Assembly: GCA_021325695.1 (NCBI GenBank)
Contig: JAJTCR010000093.1
Coordinates: forward strand, 1-6,065
Length of the DNA stretch: 6,065 nucleotides
Origin: Steroidobacteraceae bacterium
GTDB lineage: Bacteria > Pseudomonadota > Gammaproteobacteria > Steroidobacterales > Steroidobacteraceae
Reading direction: 5' to 3'
Position numbers and translations under genes: made by a program. The notes below the pieces were generated by a model. The model was given only the letters and a program-made list of their open reading frames with translations. It had not been told where the DNA came from and ran no database searches. Positions within the stretch are counted from its first letter, which is position 1; every line of letters begins with the position of its first letter. Below are positions 1 through 6,065 of this stretch, one piece after another.

Positions 1-3000
1 GCAGAACCAGCCCGACTTCCAGGCCGGCTCGGCCGACCACCGCACGCATTTCGTCGCCGAGGTGCCGCGATTCGTACGCGAGGCGATGCAGGAATACGGC
101 GCGCTCACGGGCCGCACCTACCAGCCCGTGCAGACGTTCATGTGCGACGACGCCGAGTGCGTCGTCGTGGGCCTGGGCTCGGTCACCGACGATGCGGAAG
201 CCGTGGCCGCTTACCTGCGCTCGCAGGGCAGCAAGGTCGGCGTCGTCTCGGTGAAGCTGCTGCAACCATTCCCCGAAGCGGAGCTGGTCCGGGCGCTCGA
301 GGGCAAGAAGGCCGTCACGGTGCTCGAGCGCTCGGAGACGACTGCGCTCACAAGCTTCGTCACGCAGGCGCTGTTCAAGGGCGTGGAGAATGCGAGCAAC
401 GGCGGCGTCCGTCACCCCGGCATCCCGGCGCTGCACGCGCTGCCAAAGGTCACCACGGCGATCTTCGGGCTCGGCGCGCACGACCTGCAGCCGCGTCACC
501 TCGTCGCTGCGTTCCGGAACATGGAAACGCGCAACGTGCCGTTCGTCTACCTCGGCTCGCAGTTCTTCGCGAAGAACCCGCCGCCACAGCTGGCGGCGCT
601 GCAGGCGCGGTTGCAGTCCGCCTACCCCGAAACGGAGCTCATGGCGCTCGAGACCGAGCCGAATCCAGTGCTGCTGCCGCCGGAGGCGTTCCGGGTGCGG
701 TTCCACTCGATCGGCGGCTACGGCACGATCGCAACCGGCAAGCTGATCACGGACATCCTCGCCGGCGTGCTCGGCCTGCAGTCGAAGGCCGCGCCCAAGT
801 ACGGCTCGGAGAAGAGCGGCGCGCCGACCAACTACTACATCACGCTCAGTCCCGAGCCGGTCAAGCTCACGAACGCCGAGCTCGAGGACGTGGAAATCGT
901 GATCTCGCCGGACCACAAGGTGTTCGGCCATACCCACCCGCTGCGCGGACTGGTCGAGGGCGGCACGTTCATCCTGCAGTCCAGCCTTTCGCCGCTCGAG
1001 ACGTGGCGGGAGCTGCCCGAGCCGGCGCGACGCACGTTGCGCGCGAAGAAGATCAAGTTCTTCATCCTCGACGGCTTCGCGGTCGCCAAGCGCCACGCGC
1101 CGACGCCCGAGCTCGAGACGCGCATGATGGGCATCGCCTTCATCGGCGCGGTCTGTGGCCACGTCGAGCGCATCAAGGCAGGCGCCTCCGAGAGCGCGCT
1201 GCTCGACAAGATCCGCAGCCAGATCGCGAAGAAGTTCGGCGCCAAGGGCGGCGCGGTGGTCGAAGGCAACCTCGCCGTCATGCGCGACGGGCTCGCGGCG
1301 ACGCGCCGCGTCGACTACGAGGCGCCCGAGTTCGTCGTGGTGGACAGCCAGCCATCGGCCCGGCCGAAGCGCAGCGTCGCGATCTCGGCCGGCATGTGCC
1401 GGTCGGCCGGCGCCTCTCCCGACGGCGGCTTCTTCGACCGCGACTACTACGAGCAGATGATCGCGACGCCGTTCCGCGAGGGCACCATCGCCGAGGCGCC
1501 CGTCCTGCCGGGTACGGGATTGTTCATGCCGGCAGGCACGGCAGCCTGGAAGGACAAGGGCCTGTTCCGGCGCGACGTGCCGCAGTTCGTGGCCGCACGC
1601 TGCACGGGCTGCATGGAGTGCACGCTGGTGTGCCCGGACGCGGCGATTCCCAATACCGTCCACGACATCCACGACCTGCTGCAGACCGCCATTCGCGCCA
1701 CCGACCTTGCGCAGGCGCCGCAGGCGGAGCTGCTCGCCCAGGTCTACCCGCTCACCGAGGCCGTGCGGGCGCGCTACAAGGCGACGCGGGAAGCGCTCGC
1801 ATTGCACGACGCGGTCGCGGATGCCGCCGCGAGCCTCGACGGCGCGAACGCGAGCGTGCGTCGCAACGTGCAGAAACTCGCCGAGACGTTGCGGACATTC
1901 CCGGTCGCGCGCACGAAGCCGTTCTTCGACGCCGCCGAGAAGGACCGCCCCGGCAGCGGCGGCCTGTATTCGGTCGCGATCGACCCGTGGAAGTGCAGCG
2001 GCTGCCTCGAGTGCGTCGACGTCTGCGGCCCCGGCGCGCTCGAGCCACGGGTGCAGGACGATCACGTGCTCGACGAGTTGCAGGAACGCTTCGAGTTCCT
2101 GAGCCGTACCGCGAACACGCCGCCGCGGTTCGTGCAGGACGCGGTGCGACCCGAGGGCGACATCAAGCGCCTGATGCTCGACCGCGCGAATTACTACGCG
2201 ACCACCGGCGGCCACGGCGCCTGCCGCGGCTGCGGTGAAGTCACCGCGATCCGGCTCGTGACGTCGATGAACCACGCGATCCAGGCGCGCCGTCGCAAGG
2301 ACCATCTGGCCGACCTCGAGCGGCTGGTCGAACGGCTCGCGGTCCGTCGCGATTCCCTGCAGGACGACTCCGCCCGACGTGAGCGCATCGAGCGCACGCT
2401 CGCCACGCTGGAGCAGCGCCTGTACCTGCTCGAGAGCGGCCCGACCGGCCAGGGCCCGGCGTCGGCCGTGATCGCGAACGCGACCGGCTGCAGCAGCGTC
2501 TACGCCTCGACGTTCCCGTTCAATCCCTACAACGATCCGTGGGTCAACAGCCTGTTCCAGGACACGCCCGCGGTCGCCAAGGGCCTGTTCGAGGGCCTCG
2601 CGGCGAACGCACTCGAGCATGTCAAGGCACTGCGCATCGCGCGGCTCGAGCTAGCGGATGCCTACGAGCCGACGATTCACGATCGCCAGCTCCGGACCCT
2701 CGGCTGGAGCGACTTCACGCCAGAGGAACTGTCGCTGCTGCCGACCGCGTTCAGCATCGGCGGCGATGGCGCGACCTACGACATCGGCTTCGGCGCCCTG
2801 TCGCGCCTGCTCACGACCAGCACGCCGATCAAGGTCCTGGTGCTCAACACGGGCGTCTACTCGAACACCGGCGGCCAGGCCTCGACGGCGAGCCTGACGG
2901 GCCAGGACTCCGACCTCACCCGCTTCGGCGCCGCGCACTCGGGCAAGCAGGAGGACCGCAAGGAGCTCGGCCTGATCGCCGCGTTCCACCCGAACGTGTT

Positions 3001-4072
3001 CGTGGTGCAGACCTCGACCGCGCTGCAAGGTCACTTCCTCGGCAACGTCATGGAGTACCTCAACTACACGGCGTCCCCGGCGGTGCTCGATGTCTACACG
3101 CCCTGCCAGGCCGAGCACGGGATCGCCGACGCCGCCGCGAGTCGCCGCGCGCGACTCGCGGTCGACAGCCGCATGAACCCGGTCTTCGTGCACGACCCGC
3201 GCCGCGGCGCGACGCTGCACGACCGGTTTTCGCTCGACGGCAACCCGGCGCTCGACCGCGACTGGGCCACGACCACGCTCGCCTCCGTCGAGGATGGGCA
3301 GACCAGGCTGCTCGAAGTGCCGATCACGCCGGCCGACTTTGCGCGCGAAGAGACCCGCTTCAAGAAGCAGTTCCGCCAGCTCACGGCGGCGGCCGAACCG
3401 CAGGCGGTGCCGATCCACGAGTACGTCGAGCTGCCGGTTGCAGCACGCGCGGGGAAGGTGCCGTTCGTCTGGTCGATCGACCCGCTGCAGCGACTCGAGA
3501 AGCTCGAAGTCTCGCACCCGATCGTGCGCCTCGTGGAAGAGCGCCGTCGTTACTGGCGCACGCTGCAACACCTGGCCGGTCGCCACGTCGAAAAACTCGA
3601 TGCCGACCACCGTACCGAGCTCGCCACGCTCGAGGCGCGCTACGAGGGTGCCGTGGCCGAGCGCGAGGCTTCGCTCGACTCGATCGCGCGTGCGATGAGT
3701 GAAATCGCGGCCGCGTCCAAGGCCCCGCCCGCGGCGCTGTCGGCCGCACTTGCGCCGTTCGGCGGCGGCGGTGCGGCGACCACGGAGCGACCGGGCAACG
3801 GCGCTGCGGCGACGGTCGCGACCGCCAACGGCGATGCGGCGATCGCGCTCAAGACGATTCGCGAAGAAGACGTCGCACGGTGCGTCAACTGCAAGACGTG
3901 CTACCAGCAGGTGCCGGAGCTGTTCGAAAAGACCACGATCGTGATCGACGGCGTAGCGACCGAGGTCGGTCACATGGTCCCGGGCGCGCTCGAACGCATC
4001 GCGGTGACACCGGAGCTGGTCGCCCGCGTCGATCGCGTGGCCGCGAACTGCGATTCGGAGATCCTGCGGTGA
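1..4072 (+). CDS. nifJ: Pyruvate:ferredoxin (flavodoxin) oxidoreductase, long form with C-terminal ferredoxin domain, 5'-partial
   Basis: This enzyme converts pyruvate and CoA to acetyl-CoA, CO2 and two low-potential electrons, reversibly, in the cytoplasm. The frame is open from position 2, so the true start is upstream; the GTG at 62 is internal. Residues here are counted from position 2 (1356 visible). In order: the tail of the pyrimidine-binding domain (1-40), a transketolase-C-like domain (about 46-228), the gamma domain with GGYGTIATG (about 230-440), an EKR-like segment (about 477-533), ferredoxin motifs C534/C537/C540/C544 and C665/C668/C671/C675, then the thiamine-diphosphate domain. 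That domain has CRGCGE (C741, C744), ATGCSS (C830), GDG (921-923), VYSNTGGQ (around N955) and C1035, matching the four proximal-cluster ligands of the family. A charged helical stretch, a Gly/Ala linker and a single-cluster ferredoxin (1294-1350) follow. Typical NifJ has about 1200 residues in all, so this is clearly longer. The pyruvate-contacting N-terminal motifs are outside the window, so another 2-oxoacid substrate is possible. Confidence 0.95.
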   Translation, partial: QNQPDFQAGSADHRTHFVAEVPRFVREAMQEYGALTGRTYQPVQTFMCDDAECVVVGLGSVTDDAEAVAAYLRSQGSKVGVVSVKLLQPFPEAELVRALEGKKAVTVLERSETTALTSFVTQALFKGVENASNGGVRHPGIPALHALPKVTTAIFGLGAHDLQPRHLVAAFRNMETRNVPFVYLGSQFFAKNPPPQLAALQARLQSAYPETELMALETEPNPVLLPPEAFRVRFHSIGGYGTIATGKLITDILAGVLGLQSKAAPKYGSEKSGAPTNYYITLSPEPVKLTNAELEDVEIVISPDHKVFGHTHPLRGLVEGGTFILQSSLSPLETWRELPEPARRTLRAKKIKFFILDGFAVAKRHAPTPELETRMMGIAFIGAVCGHVERIKAGASESALLDKIRSQIAKKFGAKGGAVVEGNLAVMRDGLAATRRVDYEAPEFVVVDSQPSARPKRSVAISAGMCRSAGASPDGGFFDRDYYEQMIATPFREGTIAEAPVLPGTGLFMPAGTAAWKDKGLFRRDVPQFVAARCTGCMECTLVCPDAAIPNTVHDIHDLLQTAIRATDLAQAPQAELLAQVYPLTEAVRARYKATREALALHDAVADAAASLDGANASVRRNVQKLAETLRTFPVARTKPFFDAAEKDRPGSGGLYSVAIDPWKCSGCLECVDVCGPGALEPRVQDDHVLDELQERFEFLSRTANTPPRFVQDAVRPEGDIKRLMLDRANYYATTGGHGACRGCGEVTAIRLVTSMNHAIQARRRKDHLADLERLVERLAVRRDSLQDDSARRERIERTLATLEQRLYLLESGPTGQGPASAVIANATGCSSVYASTFPFNPYNDPWVNSLFQDTPAVAKGLFEGLAANALEHVKALRIARLELADAYEPTIHDRQLRTLGWSDFTPEELSLLPTAFSIGGDGATYDIGFGALSRLLTTSTPIKVLVLNTGVYSNTGGQASTASLTGQDSDLTRFGAAHSGKQEDRKELGLIAAFHPNVFVVQTSTALQGHFLGNVMEYLNYTASPAVLDVYTPCQAEHGIADAAASRRARLAVDSRMNPVFVHDPRRGATLHDRFSLDGNPALDRDWATTTLASVEDGQTRLLEVPITPADFAREETRFKKQFRQLTAAAEPQAVPIHEYVELPVAARAGKVPFVWSIDPLQRLEKLEVSHPIVRLVEERRRYWRTLQHLAGRHVEKLDADHRTELATLEARYEGAVAEREASLDSIARAMSEIAAASKAPPAALSAALAPFGGGGAATTERPGNGAAATVATANGDAAIALKTIREEDVARCVNCKTCYQQVPELFEKTTIVIDGVATEVGHMVPGALERIAVTPELVARVDRVAANCDSEILR
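2270..2458 (+). other. Coiled-coil-like insertion in the PFOR thiamine-diphosphate domain
   Basis: This in-frame segment lies between the CxxC pair (C741, C744) and the third proximal-cluster Cys (C830). It adds about 60 residues compared with the roughly 24-residue spacing I recall for Desulfovibrio africanus PFOR (C815 to C840). It is rich in Arg, Glu, Asp and Leu, with Leu spaced in heptad-like fashion (for example HLADLERLVERLAVRRDSL), and has no Pro until the GPTGQGP exit. A helical hairpin or coiled coil is the likely fold. Its function is unknown; it may be an interaction surface near the electron exit path. Confidence 0.7.
3704..3850 (+). other. Low-complexity Ala/Gly/Pro linker in PFOR
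   Basis: About 49 codons encode mostly Ala, Gly, Pro, Thr and Asn, including APFGGGGAATTERPGNG. The stretch separates the catalytic PFOR body and its charged C-terminal helices from the terminal ferredoxin domain. This composition is typical of flexible interdomain tethers; that it lets the ferredoxin swing between partners is inference. Confidence 0.75.
3860..4069 (+). other. C-terminal single-[4Fe-4S] ferredoxin domain of PFOR
   Basis: The last 70 residues read as a mono-cluster ferredoxin. CVNCKTC gives C1294, C1297 and C1300, followed by QQVPELFEK and a distant C1350 in ANCDSEI. This resembles Bacillus-type ferredoxins, in which CxxCxxC is followed by a PD-[IL]-[YF] segment and a final Cys-Pro near the C-terminus. 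The usual Pro after the fourth Cys is Asp here. All four ligands are present, so the domain should bind a cluster. It would accept electrons from the PFOR internal clusters; the partner is probably the flavoprotein encoded next. Confidence 0.82.
4057..4060 (+). promoter_or_regulatory. Ribosome binding site for the downstream flavoprotein gene
   Basis: GGAG lies inside the last codons of the PFOR gene, with 8 bases between it and the GTG at 4069. This is standard Shine-Dalgarno spacing, and it decides the choice of that GTG as the start. The site implies translational coupling of the two genes. Confidence 0.7.
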
Positions 4073-6065
4073 GTAACACCCAGGAGCTGCGGTCCGCCGC
4101 GGGTGGCATCGCCGAGCACGCGCTCGACGGGCTCGCCGGTCCCGGCACCGACGACGGTGCGGTGTTCGAAAAACAGCTCGCGCTGCTGCGTCGCCACCTG
4201 CTGAGCGATCCGCGCTCGCTGCGCAGCGTGTTCGTGGCCGCCGGCGTGCAGGCGATCGCCTGGGAATTCCAGCAGCAGGAACTCGCCGCGGCGTTCACGC
4301 AGACGCTCTGGAAGCTGCTGTTGCGCGACGATGCGATGAGCACGGTGCTGTTGCGCTTCCTCTGGTTCGTGCCGCTCAAGTACAAGCGCCGGTTCATCGC
4401 CGCGCTCGACGCGCACCTCGCCGAGCGCTATCCGATGTTCCGCGGCCTCTCGCAAGGCTGGCCCGGCGAGACCTGCATCCCGCCGTACGTCCGGCCACCG
4501 GAGCAGCGCTCGCACGACTTCGAGCTGGTCAACCAGGGGTACCTGGGCTACATGACCCTCGGCTACACGGCACGCGAGGTCGAGCTTTTCGTCTGGCTCG
4601 AGGTGCTGCGCGACAAGCAGTGCCAGGACCGCCCCTGCGAGATCGGCGTGCTGTTCCAGAATCGCAAGGAGCCGAAGGGCGGCTGCCCGGTCAAGATCCA
4701 CATCCCGGAAATGCTCGACCTGCTGGGCCAGGGCAGGTTCCGCCAGGCGCTCGAACTGATCGAGAGCTGCAACCCGCTGCCGAACGTCACCGGACGCGTC
4801 TGCCCGCAGGAGCTGCAGTGCCAGGGCGTCTGCACCCACACGCGGCGGCCGATCGAGATCGGCCAGCTGGAGTGGTTCCTGCCGCAGCACGAGAAGCTCG
4901 TGAACCCGGACGTCGCGGGACGCTTCGCCCGCGTCGCGAGCCCCTGGGCGAAAGCCGACAAGCCGCCAGTCGCGGTGGTGGGCTCGGGCCCTTCGGGACT
5001 GATCAATGCGTACCTGCTGGCGGCCGAGGGCTTCCCGGTGACCGTGTTCGAGGCGTTCCACGAGCTCGGTGGCGTGCTGCGCTACGGCATCCCCGAGTTC
5101 CGCCTGCCGAACGAGCTGATCGACGACGTCGTGCAGAAGATCGCGCTGCTCGGCGGGCGCTTCGTGCGCAACTTCGTCGTCGGCAAGACCGCGACGCTCG
5201 ACGACCTCAAGGCGGCGGGGTTCTGGAAGATCTTCGTCGGCACCGGTGCCGGCCTGCCCACGTTCATGAATGTCCCGGGCGAGCACCTGCTCGGCGTGAT
5301 GTCGGCGAACGAGTTCCTGACGCGCGTCAACCTGATGCGGGCGATCGATGCGCAGTACGAAACGCCATTGCCCGACACGCGCGGCAAGCGGGTCTTCATC
5401 ATCGGCGGCGGCAACACCGCAATGGACGCGGCGCGCACGGCGCGTCGGCTCGGTGCGGACGTGACGATCGTCTACCGCCGCACGCTGCGGGAGATGCCCG
5501 CGCGCGTGGAGGAGCTGCACCACGCGCTGGAGGAGGGCATCACCGTGCGCGAACTGCGGGCACCAAGCGAGTTCCTCGGCGACGGCAAGACGAACTGGAT
5601 CACGCACGCGGTGCTCGACGTCAACGAACTCGGCCCACCCGACGCGTCCGGCCGGCGCAGCCCGGTCAAGAAGGGTCAGGTCGAACGCGTCCCGGTCGAC
5701 CTCGTGATCATGGCGCTCGGCAACACGGCCAACCCGATCATGGCCGAGGCCGAGCCCGGGCTGAGGACGACGAAGTGGGGCACGATCTCGCTCGACGAGC
5801 AGGGCTCCCAGAAAACCTCGATTCCCGACGTCTATTCGGGCGGTGACGCCTCGCGCGGCGGCTCGACGGCGATCCGCGCCGCGGGCGACGGCCAGGCTGC
5901 GGCACGTGAAATCGTCGGGGACATTCCCTTCACGGCCGACCAGGTTCGCGAGCGTGTCGAGAAGGCCGCGCGCTACACGGAGCTCGGTCAGGCGAGCCCG
6001 ACCATCGTCGACAAGACCGAGCTGGCGGGCGGCATCGTCGAATTCCGGATCCGTGCGCCGCTCGT
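4069..6065 (+). CDS. GltD/NfnB-like FAD- and NAD(P)-binding Fe-S oxidoreductase, probably fused to an NfnA-like domain, 3'-partial
   Basis: This is a predicted cytoplasmic flavoprotein that moves electrons between ferredoxin and NAD(P)(H). It starts at GTG 4069, overlaps the PFOR stop by GTGA, and has a good GGAG upstream; 665 codons are visible with no stop. Residues 1-164 match no family I recognise. Residues 182-268 form the 2[4Fe-4S] domain of the GltD/NfnB/dihydropyrimidine dehydrogenase family: C185, C190, C206, C245, C251, C255 and IGQLEWF with E268. The FAD Rossmann motif GSGPSG is at 305-310, followed by GGVLRYGIPEFRLP (334-347). The second Rossmann motif GGGNTAMDAAR (446-456) is followed by VYRRT (468-472), whose Arg residues in this family favour NADP(H). 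The FAD-closing GGD is at 591-593. From about residue 645, TIVDKTELAGGIVEFRIRAP resembles the first strand of NfnA/dihydroorotate-dehydrogenase electron-transfer subunits. The adjacent PFOR points to ferredoxin as partner. A glutamate synthase small subunit is less likely, since no large subunit is visible and GltD proteins are shorter (about 470-490 residues). Confidence 0.9.
   Translation, partial: MSNTQELRSAAGGIAEHALDGLAGPGTDDGAVFEKQLALLRRHLLSDPRSLRSVFVAAGVQAIAWEFQQQELAAAFTQTLWKLLLRDDAMSTVLLRFLWFVPLKYKRRFIAALDAHLAERYPMFRGLSQGWPGETCIPPYVRPPEQRSHDFELVNQGYLGYMTLGYTAREVELFVWLEVLRDKQCQDRPCEIGVLFQNRKEPKGGCPVKIHIPEMLDLLGQGRFRQALELIESCNPLPNVTGRVCPQELQCQGVCTHTRRPIEIGQLEWFLPQHEKLVNPDVAGRFARVASPWAKADKPPVAVVGSGPSGLINAYLLAAEGFPVTVFEAFHELGGVLRYGIPEFRLPNELIDDVVQKIALLGGRFVRNFVVGKTATLDDLKAAGFWKIFVGTGAGLPTFMNVPGEHLLGVMSANEFLTRVNLMRAIDAQYETPLPDTRGKRVFIIGGGNTAMDAARTARRLGADVTIVYRRTLREMPARVEELHHALEEGITVRELRAPSEFLGDGKTNWITHAVLDVNELGPPDASGRRSPVKKGQVERVPVDLVIMALGNTANPIMAEAEPGLRTTKWGTISLDEQGSQKTSIPDVYSGGDASRGGSTAIRAAGDGQAAAREIVGDIPFTADQVRERVEKAARYTELGQASPTIVDKTELAGGIVEFRIRAPL

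Noticed and set aside
62..64. GTG at 62 as the PFOR start codon
   Set aside because: The frame is open upstream to position 2 and encodes residues that match the end of the PFOR pyrimidine-binding domain, so the true start is before the window.
142..2238. Long open frame on the + strand (698 codons)
   Set aside because: It overlaps the PFOR gene in another frame, is dominated by Arg, Ala, Gly and Pro, and has no recognisable domain. It is a shadow caused by high GC.
2651..3973. Antisense open frame of 440 codons
   Set aside because: It lies opposite the well-supported PFOR thiamine-diphosphate domain, with Arg/Val/Glu-rich, motif-free translation, as expected for the complement of high-GC coding DNA.
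3970..5607. Antisense open frame of 545 codons
   Set aside because: It is opposite the junction and most of the flavoprotein gene. It has no domain and a biased composition (Ala, Arg, Leu, Glu, His), and it conflicts with a clear Fe-S/FAD/NAD(P) gene.
4620..5846. Open frame of 408 codons on the + strand inside the flavoprotein
   Set aside because: It is an Arg/Pro/Gly/Ala-rich out-of-frame translation. The frame starting at 4069 carries all the family motifs.
4069..6065. Glutamate synthase small subunit (GltD)
   Set aside because: Motifs are shared, but the protein has a long extra N-terminus and continues past the GltD end into an FNR-like start. Its neighbour is PFOR rather than a glutamate synthase large subunit.

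Overview
The window is about two-thirds G+C by eye and is almost entirely coding on the + strand, with the third-position GC bias of a high-GC bacterium. The proteins look proteobacterial or of a similar high-GC lineage, but there is no rRNA or other marker, so I do not name a genus. There is no intergenic space, and I found no RNA gene, mobile element, CRISPR array or promoter.

Two genes fill the window, and both run off an edge. Positions 1-4072 hold the C-terminal ~1356 residues of a very large pyruvate:ferredoxin (flavodoxin) oxidoreductase of the single-chain NifJ/PFOR type. Its N-terminal pyrimidine-binding domain is mostly upstream of the window. Positions 4069-6065 hold the first 665 codons of a flavoprotein. 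It has an N-terminal region of unknown family, then a GltD/NfnB/dihydropyrimidine-dehydrogenase-like 2[4Fe-4S] domain, an FAD and NAD(P)H two-Rossmann module, and finally, cut by the window end, what looks like the start of an FNR/NfnA-like domain. The genes overlap by four bases (GTGA), and a good ribosome binding site lies inside the end of the first gene, so they very probably form one operon.

Together they suggest a dedicated electron-transfer unit. The PFOR oxidatively decarboxylates pyruvate (or a related 2-oxoacid) to an acyl-CoA, or runs in reverse. It carries its own single-cluster ferredoxin domain on a flexible Gly/Ala-rich tether. The partner flavoprotein would exchange those electrons with NAD(P)(H). 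This would be a bacterial two-gene analogue of the pyruvate:NADP+ oxidoreductase fusions of some protists. The coupling is inference; the domain identifications are well supported. Other unusual points are a coiled-coil-like insertion inside the cluster-binding part of the thiamine-diphosphate domain, a long spacer between the two ferredoxin motifs, and an Asp in place of the first cluster-ligand Cys in the flavoprotein.
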